Positions 37,839 to 47,448 are shown, counted from the stretch's first letter. The stretch: 64,000 nucleotides of DNA from Hymenobacter negativus (GCF_016056375.1 NZ_JAEDAE010000013.1:1-64000), one strand, 5' to 3'. Notes: generated by a model from the sequence alone, not told the origin. Numbers and translations: made by a program.

Positions 37839-39261
37839 TTCGCGCCCGCCCCGCCGCGCCCGGTGGCTGACGCTGCTGGCCGCCGCCGCGCTGCTGGCCG
37901 GCTGCCACGGCCAGGCCCACGGCCCCGAGTCGCAGGCCGGCGCTCAGCCGGTGGCCAGCGCGGCGGCCATGCAGTATACCTGCCCCATGCACCCGCAAAT
38001 CGTGCGCGAGGCCCCCGGCCAGTGCCCCATCTGCGGCATGGATTTGGTGCCCAAGGTGCTCAACAACGCCGCCGCGCGGGCCGAAGCTGGCCTCGGCAAC
38101 GTGGTGCAGTCCCCCAACGCCGCCGTGGTGGCGGCCGTGGCCACCGTGCGCCCCCGCGCCGAAGGCGTAAGCCCCAACGGCGCGGCCGACACACTCAGCC
38201 TGCCCGGCCTGGTGGAGTACGACCCGCGCCGCAGCCGGGCCGTGGCCGCCCGCTTCGGCGGCCGCATCGAGCGCCTGCTGATTCGCTACAACTACCAGCC
38301 CGTACGCCGGGGCCAGAAGCTGCTGGAGCTCTACAGCCCCGAGCTGGTGACGGCCGAGCAGGAGTACATTTTTCTGCTAGCCAACGATGCCGACAACCAG
38401 CCGCTGGTGAGCGGGTCCCGCCGCAAGCTGCTGCTGCTCGGCCTCACCGAAGGCCAGCTCGCGGACCTGGCCCGCACCCGCCGCGCCAGCTACCGGATGG
38501 CCGTTTTCAGCCCCTACGACGGCTACGTGGTGGAAACCCCGGCTTCCAACGAGCCGCCCGCCCCGGCCGGCGGCATGGGCGACGTGGCCGCCAGCGCCGG
38601 CGGGATGGGCGCGGCCGGCGGTGGAGCCAGCCCCGGCATGAGCGGAACCGCTGCCGCGCCCGCCACGTCGGACCCCAACTCCCCATCCAGCCGCCTCACC
38701 CTCACCGAAGGCGCTTACGTGGCCACCGGCCAGACCTTGTTTCAGGTGATGAATACCGACCAGGTGTGGGGCATCTTCCAGCCCACGCCGCCCGAGCTGG
38801 CCCGCCTGCGACCCGGCCAGCGCCTGCGCGTGGTGGCCGAGGGCACCGACCTGCCGCCCCTTACCGCCCGCCTCGATTTCGTGGAGCCCGAGTTTCGCAG
38901 CGGAGCCAGCACGGCCGCCGTGCGCGTGTATCTGCCCAACCCCTTGGGCCGGCTGCGGCGCGGACAGCGTCTTACTGGTCACTTGGTGCCCGACGCGGCC
39001 CTGGCGCTGGCCGGCATCTTTTGGCTACCCCGCGCCGCCGTGGTTGACCTGGGCACCCGGCAGGTGGCCTTCGTGCGGCGCGGGGCCACTTTCGTGCCGG
39101 TAGCGGTGCAGGTGGGCCAGCGCACCGCCGCCCAGGTGCAGGTGCTGCACGGCTTGGCAGGCACCGAAGATGTGGCCGCCAACGGCCAGTACTTGATTGA
39201 CAGCGAAGGCTTCATCCAAACCGCGTCCGTCGGCGCGCCTACGCCCCCCGCCCATGAATAA
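37816..39261 (+). CDS. RND periplasmic adaptor with HMBD domain (CusB-like 1)
   Basis: 481 aa. Lipobox LLAGC (Cys 30), then one heavy-metal-binding domain: YTCPMHPQI with GQCPICGMDL (about 53-80). The adaptor core follows: the RIERLLIRYNYQPVRRGQ lipoyl-type strand, a helical hairpin (PELVTAEQEYIFLL), a Gly/Ala-rich insertion (about 245-285), and beta-barrel segments. It links the RND pump to the outer-membrane channel; HMBD domains are thought to deliver Cu(I)/Ag(I). It overlaps the channel gene and the next adaptor gene. Confidence 0.88.
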   Translation: MTRNLSNSSRPPRRARWLTLLAAAALLAGCHGQAHGPESQAGAQPVASAAAMQYTCPMHPQIVREAPGQCPICGMDLVPKVLNNAAARAEAGLGNVVQSPNAAVVAAVATVRPRAEGVSPNGAADTLSLPGLVEYDPRRSRAVAARFGGRIERLLIRYNYQPVRRGQKLLELYSPELVTAEQEYIFLLANDADNQPLVSGSRRKLLLLGLTEGQLADLARTRRASYRMAVFSPYDGYVVETPASNEPPAPAGGMGDVAASAGGMGAAGGGASPGMSGTAAAPATSDPNSPSSRLTLTEGAYVATGQTLFQVMNTDQVWGIFQPTPPELARLRPGQRLRVVAEGTDLPPLTARLDFVEPEFRSGASTAAVRVYLPNPLGRLRRGQRLTGHLVPDAALALAGIFWLPRAAVVDLGTRQVAFVRRGATFVPVAVQVGQRTAAQVQVLHGLAGTEDVAANGQYLIDSEGFIQTASVGAPTPPAHE

Positions 39262-40747
39262 CCCGCGTTTACTCCCTGCTTCGGTCCTGAGCCGGGCGGG
39301 CCGGCTGCTGCTCATGCTGCTGGCATTGACGGTTGCGGCCTGTCAGCAAGCCCAGCCCCCAGCCGAAACTGCCGCCCCCGAGGCTGCTAAAGCCGCTTAC
39401 TATACTTGCTCCATGCACCCGCAAATCCACGCGAATGGCCCCGGCAGCTGCCCCATCTGCCACATGGATTTGATACGGGTGCAGCCGGCCCCGGTGGCTG
39501 CGCCAGCCGCCAAAAAAGCCGCTTCGGCCGCCGTCTACACCTGCCCCATGCACCCGCAGGTGCGCGAGGCTCAGCCCGGCAGCTGCCCTATCTGCGGCAT
39601 GGATTTAGTGAAAACCTCCAGTCGCCCCGCCGTCAAAATGACGCCCGCCGAGATGGCCGCCATGCCCGGCGGCAACCCGGCCGCCAATGACCTCATCCTC
39701 ACGGCCCAGCAGCTGGAATTAGGCAACATCCGCGTCCAGACTATCGGCAACAACTCAGCGGGTAGTGAGGCTACCGGCCCGGCCGAGGCCCCCGCGCCCC
39801 AAGCCTTGCTCACCGGCACCGTCACGGCCGATGCCCAGCGCACCCAAAGCATTAGCAGCCGGGTGGCCGGCCGCGTCGAGAAGCTCTACGTGCGCCAGAC
39901 CGGGCAGCTGCTGCGCCGGGGCGCGCCGCTATTTTCGGTGTACAGCGAGCAGCTCGAAACCCTGCAGCGCGAATACCTGCTGGCCCTGGCCCAGGACTTG
40001 CAGGTGGCCGAGCCCACCTACCGGCACTTCGCCGAAGCCACGGCCCAGAAGCTGCGCCTGCTCGGCGTGTCGGCCGGGCAGCTGCGGCAGCTGGCCCGCA
40101 GCGGCAAGGCCAGTCCACTGGTGACCTACTACAGCCCCGCTACCGGCACCGTGCAAACCCTGGACGTAGTGCAGGGCCAGTACGTGGCCGAAGGCTCGCC
40201 GCTGCTCACCCTCAGCGATTTAGGCAGCGTGTGGGTTGAAGCCCAGCTCTACCCCGCCGATGCCGGCCGGTTACGACTAGGCCAGTCGGTAGCCGTGCAG
40301 GTCGTGGGCCGGGCGCGACCCTTGCGTGGCCACGTGGTATTTCTCAGCCCCGAGCTGAGCGGGGCCAGCCAGATTACCCTGGCCCGCATTCAGGTACCCA
40401 ACCCCGATGGCACCTTGCAGCCCGGCGCGCAGGCCAACGTGCTGCTCGATGCCCCGGCCGCGTCAGCTGCCACCACGGCCACGGCCCCCACGCAAACTGC
40501 CCTGCGTGTCCCGCAGGAGGCTATTATTCACGACGGGGCCGCCAGCTACGTCTGGAAGCAGACCGGCGAGCGGCAGTTTCGCCGGGTGCAAGTGCGCACC
40601 AGCGCGGGCACGGCCGCCACCGTGGCCATCACCGGCGAAGTCCGGCCCGGCGACCAGCTGGTCGTGAGCGGGGCCTACCTGCTGCAGAGCGAATTTACCC
40701 TGCGCCAGGGGGCCGGCGACGACCACATGAGCGGCATGGCCATGTAG
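39254..40747 (+). CDS. RND periplasmic adaptor with two HMBD domains (CusB-like 2)
   Basis: 497 aa from the ATG at 39254, overlapping the previous stop by 8 bases. Lipobox TVAAC (Cys 30). Two heavy-metal-binding domains in tandem: YTCSMHPQI...CPICHMDL (His replacing the usual Gly) and YTCPMHPQV...CPICGMDL. The adaptor core follows (RVEKLYVRQTGQLLRRGAPL, then YSEQLETLQREYLLAL). A second, more elaborate adaptor for the same pump is unusual; the two may form a mixed adaptor ring. Confidence 0.88.
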   Translation: MNNPRLLPASVLSRAGRLLLMLLALTVAACQQAQPPAETAAPEAAKAAYYTCSMHPQIHANGPGSCPICHMDLIRVQPAPVAAPAAKKAASAAVYTCPMHPQVREAQPGSCPICGMDLVKTSSRPAVKMTPAEMAAMPGGNPAANDLILTAQQLELGNIRVQTIGNNSAGSEATGPAEAPAPQALLTGTVTADAQRTQSISSRVAGRVEKLYVRQTGQLLRRGAPLFSVYSEQLETLQREYLLALAQDLQVAEPTYRHFAEATAQKLRLLGVSAGQLRQLARSGKASPLVTYYSPATGTVQTLDVVQGQYVAEGSPLLTLSDLGSVWVEAQLYPADAGRLRLGQSVAVQVVGRARPLRGHVVFLSPELSGASQITLARIQVPNPDGTLQPGAQANVLLDAPAASAATTATAPTQTALRVPQEAIIHDGAASYVWKQTGERQFRRVQVRTSAGTAATVAITGEVRPGDQLVVSGAYLLQSEFTLRQGAGDDHMSGMAM

Positions 40748-40820
40748 CCCCAACCACCAGAATTATTACCGTCAGGGCCGCGGTTCGGCCTGTTTCTTAC
40801 CCTTTTTTCCATTCTAACCA

Positions 40821-41078
40821 ATGAACAAGTTCCTCCCCCTCGGCCTGGCCCTGGCCAGCCTCACGTTTGCCGCCAGCGGCTGCTCCGACAACAAGAGCAC
40901 CACTGAAACCACGACCACCACACCCGCCGCCGAAACCACCATGGCCCCCGACAGCGCATCTACCACCACGCCCGACGCCATGGCTACCACCTACACCTGC
41001 TCCATGCACCCGGAAGTAGTGAGCGACAAGCCCGGCAAGTGCCCTAAGTGCGGCATGGACCTGATAGTTAAGAAGTAA
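40821..41078 (+). CDS. Small HMBD lipoprotein
   Basis: 85 aa: lipobox FAASGC (Cys about 21), a Thr-rich linker, and a single heavy-metal-binding domain, YTCSMHPEV...GKCPKCGMDL, at the C-terminus. It is a free-standing version of the domain found in the two adaptors. It probably acts as a periplasmic metal carrier for the pump. Last gene of the efflux cluster, 73 bases after the second adaptor. Confidence 0.85.
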   Translation: MNKFLPLGLALASLTFAASGCSDNKSTTETTTTTPAAETTMAPDSASTTTPDAMATTYTCSMHPEVVSDKPGKCPKCGMDLIVKK

Positions 41079-41096
41079 GCTACCCGTCATTGCGGT

Positions 41097-41136
41097 CAGG
41101 GCTGGCGTATGTTTAAACCATTCCACGCCAGCCCTG
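41097..41136. repeat. Inverted repeat after the HMBD lipoprotein gene
   Basis: CAGGGCTGGCGT (41097-41108) is matched by its reverse complement ACGCCAGCCCTG (41125-41136), a perfect 12-bp stem with a 16-base loop. It lies 18 bases after the stop codon. There is no T-tract, so it is a possible weak or bidirectional terminator in the 234-base gap before the convergent response regulator gene. Confidence 0.5.
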
Positions 41137-41312
41137 GCCAATGGCCGGCAGTGCATAGCACTTCGGCCTTGGTTAAAAGTTTGGTCCAAAAGTTACATGG
41201 CCGCCGAATACCCGGTTGAGCGCCCCCATGGAGCGCGTTGCCGCGAGCCTTGGGTAGGCCGCTTCGCCACTTGCGCCGCCGCTGGTGCCGTCGGCACGAA
41301 CGGCGAAGCGGC

Positions 41313-41732
41313 TTAACCGGCGGGATGGCCAAAATGCTGCTGGAGCACCTGCTGGATTTTCTCGGCGGTGAGTGGCTTGGTGAGAAAGCCGGCCACGGGC
41401 AGTGAGCCGGCCCGCTGCACGTCGGCCGGGTGCAGGGAGGTGGTGAGCATGACGATGACAATGGCCCGCCGCTGGGCCAGGGGCAGCCGCTGGTAGGCTT
41501 CCAGAAACTCGAAGCCGCCCATGACGGGCATGTTGACGTCGAGGAAAATCAGGACCGGGCAAGTGGGCGCGTCGGGCGTGGTGCAGGACGTGGCCAGCAC
41601 GTCCAGGGCTTCCTGCCCGTTGAGGGCCTCGCGAACCTGCGTGGTGACGGCCAGGCGCTGGAGTAGCTTGCGGTTGAGGTAGTTGGTGGTGGGGTCGTCG
41701 TCGACCAGGAGGGTGCAGCGGATGGCGGACAT
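41313..41732 (-). CDS. Single-domain response regulator (CheY-like)
   Basis: 139 aa from the ATG at 41732. Receiver domain only: acidic LLVDDDP (D11-D13), phospho-acceptor D65 in LIFLDVNMP, MLTTS switch residue and the FLTKPLT lysine. It has no output domain, so it acts through protein contacts or as part of a phosphorelay. It lies 31 bases downstream of the six-PAS kinase in the same direction and is its obvious partner. The frame is open upstream inside the kinase gene, but that part is a shadow. Confidence 0.88.
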   Translation of the reverse strand: MSAIRCTLLVDDDPTTNYLNRKLLQRLAVTTQVREALNGQEALDVLATSCTTPDAPTCPVLIFLDVNMPVMGGFEFLEAYQRLPLAQRRAIVIVMLTTSLHPADVQRAGSLPVAGFLTKPLTAEKIQQVLQQHFGHPAG

Positions 41733-41763
41733 GAACAAGCAGCAGCAACGGCTGCGGGAAAGC

Positions 41764-44700
41764 TTAGTGAGGGAAATACACGGCGAAGGTGGTGCCCTCG
41801 CCGACCTGGCTCTGGACGGTGATTTTGCCGCCCGCGTTTTCCAGCATGCGCTTGACCATGTACAGCCCCAGGCCGGAGCCTTCGACGTGGGTGTGCAGGC
41901 GCTGGAACATGGCGAAGAGCTGGGCCTCGCGGGCCAGGTCCAGGCCCAGGCCGTTGTCCTGCACTTCCAGCACCACGTAACCCGCTTCCTGGCGGCAGCG
42001 CACGTGCACGTCGGGGCGGCGGTCGGGGTGGCGGTACTTGAGGGCGTTGCTGAGCAGGTTGTACACCACACTCCGCAGGTTTTTCTCCGAGAACCGGAGC
42101 GGGGGACATGCCTGCGTGGGCAGGTGCAGCCGCCCCCCGGTTTGCCGGAGCAGCGGGGCCAGGTCCAGGCGCACGTCTTCGAGGACGGGGGCCAGGGCCA
42201 CGTGCGCCGTGGGTGGGTCGTGCTCCTTTTGCAGCTTGGAGACTTCGGTGAGGTGGTCGATGGTGCGCTTGAAGCGCTCCACCGCCCCCTGCATCAGATT
42301 CAGGATGTAGGCCACCTCGCCCGTGGGGGGCTGCTCGGGCAGCTCGTGGTGCAGCGTATCAAGCAGCCCTTCGATGTTGGTGATGGGGGCTTTCAGGTCG
42401 TGGCTGGCGGTGTAGATGAAGTTGTCGAGGTCCACGTTGGTGCGGCTGAGCTGCTGGTTAGCAGCGGCCAGTTCTTGGTTGGTGGCCCCGACCTGCCGGC
42501 GGGCCAGGACCTGGCCGGTCACTTCCACGGCCACGCAGGTAATGTCGGTGACGTTCCCCTGGGCGTCGCGCAGGGGCTGGTAGGTGAAGTTGAAAAAGCC
42601 GGTTTCGCCCGGGCGGTGGCGGGCCAGGCGGATTTCCTGCTCCTGGGCCACGAACGGCGTGCCGGTGCGGCGCACCGCTTCGAGCAGGGCGGGCAGGCCC
42701 TGCTCGGCCACTTCGGGCACGGCGGCAAAGAAGGGCCGGCCCACGAGCTGGTCGAGCGGGCGCCCCAGCATCTCGCCCATGGGGGGGTTCACCAGGTCCA
42801 GCACGAACCCGGGGCCGCTAAACAAGCAGATGGCCACGGGCGCCTGCTCGAAGATGGCCGCCAATTGCTGGCGCTGGGCTTCGCGCTCCTGCCGGGCCCG
42901 CACCTGCTCGGTGACATCGTAGGCAAACACCGACACCCCCTGGGTATGACCGTGCTGCTGGTAGGCCTGGTAGGTGAAGTTGAAGTAAATGGTGTGGGCC
43001 GGGCCGCCCTCGTCGGGCCGGAACGTCAGCGGCACTTCCGTGCCCACGTACGGCTGGCCGGTGTGGTACACGCCGTCAAGCAGGGCCGTGAAGCCGTCGG
43101 CTTCCGCTTCGGGCAGCGAGGCGGCAATGGGGCTGCCGTGCAGCCCGCGGCCGGGGAACAGGCGGGCGTAGGCCTCGTTCACGTACTCGATGCGGTGCTC
43201 GGGGCCGCGCAGCAGCAGAATCAGAGCCGCGGATTGCGAGAAGGCCTGGTACAGTTCTTCCCGCTCCCGGGCCTGGTCCTGGGCCGCGGCCAGCAGCTCG
43301 GCCTGCAGGGCCTCGTTCTGCCGGCGGGCCCGCACCTGCTCCGTGACGACGTAGGCAAACACGCACACGCCCACAATCTGTCCCTGCTCGCGGTAGGCCT
43401 GGTAGGTCAGGTTGTAGTAGTCGGATTGGGCCGGAGCGTTGGCGGTGGCTTCGATGGTGAGCAGCAGCTCCTGGCCGAAATAGGTCTGGCCGGTGTGGTA
43501 AACGCCGTCGAGCAGCGCGATGAAGCCCTGTTCCACCGTTTCGGGCAGCGCCTCGGCCACGGGGCGGCCGGCCAGCTGGCGGCCGGGAAACTGGCGCTGG
43601 TAAGCGCTGTTCAGGTACTCGTAGCGGTGCTCCGGGCCACGCAGGATGCAGACGAGCGCCGGGGTTTGCTCGAACACCTGATAGAAGGTTTCGCGCTCCT
43701 GCGCCTGGCGCTGCGCGGCGGCCAGCAGCTCGGCCTGGAGGGCCTCGGTGCGCTGGCGGGCCAGGGTCTGGTCTGTCACTTCGTAGGCAAACACCAGCAC
43801 CCCATCGACGCGGCCGTGCTCGTCGCGCCGGGCCTGCTGAATGTAGTCGAAGTAGCGGTCCTCCAGCTGGCCGTCGCCGGGGCGGGCCAGGCGCACCAGC
43901 ACGCCCGCTTCGCGGTGGGTCTGGCCGGTGTCGTACACCTCCTGCATCGTGCGCAGGGCGCGCTGGCCGGCCAGCTCGGGCAGGGCGTCGAGCAGGGTGA
44001 GGCCCACCCGAGGCCGGCCGGCAAACAGGGCCTGGTAGGCGGGGTTCACCAGCTCGTAGCGGAATTCGGGCCCGTCGAAGACGCAGATGGCGGCCGGCGC
44101 CTGCATGAAAAACTGTTCGAGGCGGGCGCGCTGCCACTCGGCCTGGGCACGGGCAGTCTGGGCTTCGTGGGTGCGCTCCTGCACCCGGGCTTCCAGCTCC
44201 TGGTTGAGCTGCTCGACCTGGCGGCGGGCGCGCACCTGCTCCGTCACATTGTAGGAAAAGTCCAGGATGCCGTCGATGCGGCCCTGCGCGTCGCGCAGCG
44301 GGTGCAGGGAGAGGTCGAAGAAGAACTGTTCGGGCTGGCCGGTGCCCTGAAAGTCAAACCAGCCTTCCAGCCCCTGGGCATAGAACGGCTCGCCGGTCTG
44401 GTACACCCGGTCGAACAAGGCGATAACGCCCAGCCCCTCGGACTCCGGCATGGCTTCGCGAAACGGCCGGCCGGCGAAGCTGCGGTGCGGAAACACGCGC
44501 TGGTAGGCCGGGTTGACGAACTGGTAAATATGGTCGGGGCCGTGGTAGACGGCCACGTGGGCGGGCAGCTGCATGAGTACCTCGTGGAAGCGCCGGCGTT
44601 GTGCCTCGGCCTCGGCGCGGGCGGCCTGTTCGGCAGCCTGGGCGGCACGCAGCGCATTTTCGGCGGCGGTGCGGGGTTGGTCGCTCATGTCGGTGAAGCT

Positions 44701-45069
44701 CACCAGCAGCAGCTCGCCGCTGCGGCGGGCCGCCACGAGGAAGTAGTTGTCGAGGCTGTCAGCCTGGTAGTACAGCTCGAAGCGGCCGGGCTCGCCGGTT
44801 TCAAATACCTGCCGGTAAAAATCGAAAATACCGTTGGCGAAAATGTTGGGGAAGAGGGTGCGAGCCGTGCCGGCGGGCTGCTCGGGTAGCCCGGTCATGC
44901 GCTGGGCAGCGGGGTTGAAATACTCCGGGGCAAAATCATCCAACTCACCGGTAGGACCATAGCAGGGGCGCAGCAGGTTGATGCCCGTGAGCGAGACGGC
45001 CATCAGTTCGTGCAGCAATGTGTCCGGCTCAAAGAAAGGCGCAGGCACGGAGGAAGCGGGAGCAGACAT
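41764..45069 (-). CDS. Six-PAS-domain sensor histidine kinase
   Basis: 1101 aa, no transmembrane segment seen. Six PAS-like units in series, recognised by repeated (F/L)xQxPAxxxVxxGPxxxxxxxNPAYxxxF cores at roughly 15, 190, 330, 465, 605 and 735 and by repeated linkers of the VTEQVRARRQ type. HisKA H-box ASHDLKAPITNIEGLL with phospho-His near 889. HATPase: NLLSNALKY, VQDNGLGLDL and GSGLGLYMV. A cytosolic multi-input sensor. The long plus-strand open frame across it is a composition artefact. Confidence 0.9.
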   Translation of the reverse strand: MSAPASSVPAPFFEPDTLLHELMAVSLTGINLLRPCYGPTGELDDFAPEYFNPAAQRMTGLPEQPAGTARTLFPNIFANGIFDFYRQVFETGEPGRFELYYQADSLDNYFLVAARRSGELLLVSFTDMSDQPRTAAENALRAAQAAEQAARAEAEAQRRRFHEVLMQLPAHVAVYHGPDHIYQFVNPAYQRVFPHRSFAGRPFREAMPESEGLGVIALFDRVYQTGEPFYAQGLEGWFDFQGTGQPEQFFFDLSLHPLRDAQGRIDGILDFSYNVTEQVRARRQVEQLNQELEARVQERTHEAQTARAQAEWQRARLEQFFMQAPAAICVFDGPEFRYELVNPAYQALFAGRPRVGLTLLDALPELAGQRALRTMQEVYDTGQTHREAGVLVRLARPGDGQLEDRYFDYIQQARRDEHGRVDGVLVFAYEVTDQTLARQRTEALQAELLAAAQRQAQERETFYQVFEQTPALVCILRGPEHRYEYLNSAYQRQFPGRQLAGRPVAEALPETVEQGFIALLDGVYHTGQTYFGQELLLTIEATANAPAQSDYYNLTYQAYREQGQIVGVCVFAYVVTEQVRARRQNEALQAELLAAAQDQAREREELYQAFSQSAALILLLRGPEHRIEYVNEAYARLFPGRGLHGSPIAASLPEAEADGFTALLDGVYHTGQPYVGTEVPLTFRPDEGGPAHTIYFNFTYQAYQQHGHTQGVSVFAYDVTEQVRARQEREAQRQQLAAIFEQAPVAICLFSGPGFVLDLVNPPMGEMLGRPLDQLVGRPFFAAVPEVAEQGLPALLEAVRRTGTPFVAQEQEIRLARHRPGETGFFNFTYQPLRDAQGNVTDITCVAVEVTGQVLARRQVGATNQELAAANQQLSRTNVDLDNFIYTASHDLKAPITNIEGLLDTLHHELPEQPPTGEVAYILNLMQGAVERFKRTIDHLTEVSKLQKEHDPPTAHVALAPVLEDVRLDLAPLLRQTGGRLHLPTQACPPLRFSEKNLRSVVYNLLSNALKYRHPDRRPDVHVRCRQEAGYVVLEVQDNGLGLDLAREAQLFAMFQRLHTHVEGSGLGLYMVKRMLENAGGKITVQSQVGEGTTFAVYFPH

Positions 45070-45299
45070 AAGTAGCGGAACAGAGCCGCCACCGCCAGAA
45101 CGAAAGCAACGGAGTAAAAAATCAGGCAGAAAAAGCGGAGCCGGGCCACGCGGTCAACCACAAAAATGGCAGGTTTACGGCTTGTTCACTCAGCGAAACG
45201 TCACGGCAAAAGTTGAGGCGACGTTCGGGGTGCTGGTAACGGCAACGGTGGCCTTGGTGTTTTCAATCAGGCGCTGCTAAATTTTCCGTTTTCTGCCCC

Positions 45300-46226
45300 C
45301 TACTTACACGCCTGCACCAGGGCGCTCACGCTGAGCGTGGCCGTTGCGTCGGTGGTGTAGTTATCGTTATTTACGCACACAAAGAGCTGGCGCGTGCCCG
45401 GTGGCAGTGTAATGGGACGGGTTTCCTGGGGCGTATTCGCGGCGGCCCGCAGGCAGGCCTGCATATCCGTAATAGTACCCTTCGTCGCCAGAAACTGGTT
45501 GGCCGCGGCCGGGTCGGCGGTGATGTACCAGTGGCACTTGGTGCTGACTGTGGGCGGGGCATTGTTGCCTTGCTTGGTGAGGGCGGAAGCGGCTGCGCCC
45601 AGCAGGGCCGGGGCCGCCGTGCCGCCGCTGCCCACTACCGCCGCCATGGCTAAAGCCGTGGACCACGACACCGGCGGCTGGCCCTCGTCGCGCACGTCGA
45701 GCTTGTAAACGATGCCCACCGTGCCGTCCGGAATATCCACCGTAAACACCTTGCGGCTGGAGTGCAGGCAGTTGCTGCAATGAATGGAAGCGTTGCTCAG
45801 CGGCAGGGCTTCTACCAGGCGGGAAGCACACTTGATTTCCCGTCCGTCCTCACGCCAGCTGCGAAAGTCGGCCTGCTGCACGCCGTTCAGATACGTACCC
45901 CGAAAACTGACCTGGCCGTTCTCGTGCCAGCCGCAGCACAGGCCCGTGGGCTTGTCGGGTTTTTCGGCGGCCAGCTTGCCTTCCCATTGTTTTTTCCAGG
46001 AGGGGTAAAAGTAGTCGCGCACGGTGCCCATCGTTTTGCCCGCCGCGTCGTGGTGGGCAATGCGGGCGTAGGCAACCTCTTCCAGCGTTTCGGTCCGTTC
46101 CCAGTCGCGGTCGAAATAGACCGTATCGGCCGGGGGCAAACTCACGGCCGCCGGCTTGGGCCGCTGGGCCAGCGCGGGCATGCTTATAATAAGGAGTAGA
46201 AAAAGCAGCGGGTAGTTTTTGGTCAT
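45300..46226 (-). CDS. Secreted protein with MORN-like segment
   Basis: 308 aa from the ATG at 46226, where a signal peptide begins (KNYPLLFLLLIISMPALAQ); an upstream in-frame start adds 31 poor residues. Residues about 75-115 contain GWHENGQVSFRGTYLNGVQQ, a MORN-type repeat common in exported Bacteroidota proteins. The central part has a hydrophobic Ala/Gly-rich stretch (ALAMAAVVGSGGTAAPALLG), and several cysteines occur in the second half. Function unknown; monocistronic and unrelated in appearance to its neighbours. Confidence 0.7.
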   Translation of the reverse strand: MTKNYPLLFLLLIISMPALAQRPKPAAVSLPPADTVYFDRDWERTETLEEVAYARIAHHDAAGKTMGTVRDYFYPSWKKQWEGKLAAEKPDKPTGLCCGWHENGQVSFRGTYLNGVQQADFRSWREDGREIKCASRLVEALPLSNASIHCSNCLHSSRKVFTVDIPDGTVGIVYKLDVRDEGQPPVSWSTALAMAAVVGSGGTAAPALLGAAASALTKQGNNAPPTVSTKCHWYITADPAAANQFLATKGTITDMQACLRAAANTPQETRPITLPPGTRQLFVCVNNDNYTTDATATLSVSALVQACK

Positions 46227-46389
46227 ACAGTAAAAGCGCGCAGCGGAATGGAAATGCGGTTGGTAAAAATAGTGTGAAGTTTTGCGAAGCGCAGTGCTCG
46301 TATTTTTTGGCTGCTCCAACCACGTTCGTCTTCGCCCATTTTCAGAACTTAGGTTCTATAATCATTAATTATCGGACCTAAGTTTTTCG

Positions 46390-46434
46390 TACATTTGACG
46401 CGCACTTGCAGCCTCATATTTTGCAATTGCAAAA
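46390..46434 (+). promoter_or_regulatory. Integrase promoter box and 16-bp palindromic site
   Basis: A TACATTTG box at 46390-46397 fits the Bacteroidota -7 consensus. It is followed by a perfect 16-bp palindrome, TTTTGCAATTGCAAAA (46419-46434), ending six bases before the integrase ATG. A near copy (14 of 16 bases) lies at 49300-49315 before the DUF932-like gene. Likely a shared repressor site. Confidence 0.6.
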
Positions 46435-46440
46435 ACATAG

Positions 46441-47448
46441 ATGGTACCAAAGGGAAAGAAGAACCTGCCGGCCGTGACCGGCGAGCTGCCGGCGCTGGCG
46501 CTGGCCAACGACCTGGCCGGGCAAGTGGCACCCAACGTCGGGCGTTACCTGACCCTGGGCCTCGAAGGCGCGGACAACACCCGCCTGGCGTACTCGGCCG
46601 ACCTGCGCAGCTACGAAGCCTTCTGTGCCGCGCACGAGTTCACGCCCTGGCCGGCCGCCGTGGCCACGCTCGCCAGCTACGTGGCGCACCTGGCCGACAT
46701 CCCGCGCAAGCTGGCCACCATCAACCGGCACCTAGCCGCCATCGAGAAGAATCACCAGCTGCTGGGGCTGCCCTCGGCCATCAGCGCGCCGGCGCTGGAC
46801 GTGCTGCGCAAGGGCGTGGCCCGCGCCGTGGGCAAAAAGCAGAAGCAGGCCCCGGCTTTCTCGGTGGCCCACCTAAAAAAGTGCATTGCCGAACTGGACC
46901 TGACCCGCCCGGAAGGCGTGCGGGCGCGCGCACTCCTCTTAATAGGTTTCACCGGGGCCTTTCGCCGCTCCGAGCTGGTGGGCCTGAACCTGGAACACAT
47001 TGAACTGACCGATGCGGCCCTCATCTTGAGCCTGCCCAAAAGTAAAACCAACCAGGCCGGGGAGTTGGAGCAAAAAGCCGTTTTCTACGCTTCCAATCCG
47101 CTGTTCTGTCCCATCCGGGCCTACAAGGCCTGGGTGGAGCTGCTGGGTGAGCGCACCGAAGGGCCGGTGTTCGTGTCGCTCGCGCGGGGCAAAACCGGGG
47201 AAGCGGGCACCCCCTCGCGCCGACGGCTGTCGGACCGGCGCGTGAACCTGCTCGTGAAGGAGCACCTGGGCGAAAAGTATTCGGCTCACTCGCTGCGCGC
47301 CTCGTTCATCACCACGGCCAAGCTCAACGGGCAGTCCAACGAATTCATCAAAAACCAGACAAAGCAGAAAACCGACGCCATGATTAGCCGCTACTCCCGG
47401 CTCGACGACATCATTGCCTATAACGCGGCCCACTCGCTGGGTTTGTAA
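46441..47448 (+). CDS. Tyrosine recombinase/integrase
   Basis: 335 aa. N-terminal SAM-like core-binding domain (about 35-135: TRLAYSADLRSYEAFCAAHE). Catalytic domain: GAFRRSELVGL (R175), KTNQ lysine region near 202, HSLR (H283, R286) and nucleophile Y318 in SRYSRLDD. The usual second His position appears as Gln309 (TKQK), a change seen in some members. It would catalyse integration or excision of an element. A palindromic site sits directly before its start, and a small gene pair and a DUF932-like gene follow. Confidence 0.9.
   Translation: MVPKGKKNLPAVTGELPALALANDLAGQVAPNVGRYLTLGLEGADNTRLAYSADLRSYEAFCAAHEFTPWPAAVATLASYVAHLADIPRKLATINRHLAAIEKNHQLLGLPSAISAPALDVLRKGVARAVGKKQKQAPAFSVAHLKKCIAELDLTRPEGVRARALLLIGFTGAFRRSELVGLNLEHIELTDAALILSLPKSKTNQAGELEQKAVFYASNPLFCPIRAYKAWVELLGERTEGPVFVSLARGKTGEAGTPSRRRLSDRRVNLLVKEHLGEKYSAHSLRASFITTAKLNGQSNEFIKNQTKQKTDAMISRYSRLDDIIAYNAAHSLGL

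Noticed and set aside
41683..44889. A 1068-codon plus-strand open frame
   Set aside because: It lies entirely opposite the six-PAS kinase and has the Val/Gly/His-rich composition of a high-GC antisense shadow, with no recognisable domain.
46395..47003. Alternative frame over the integrase
   Set aside because: It is a Gly/Ala/Arg-rich frame with no motifs, while the frame at 46441 has the full tyrosine-recombinase catalytic set.
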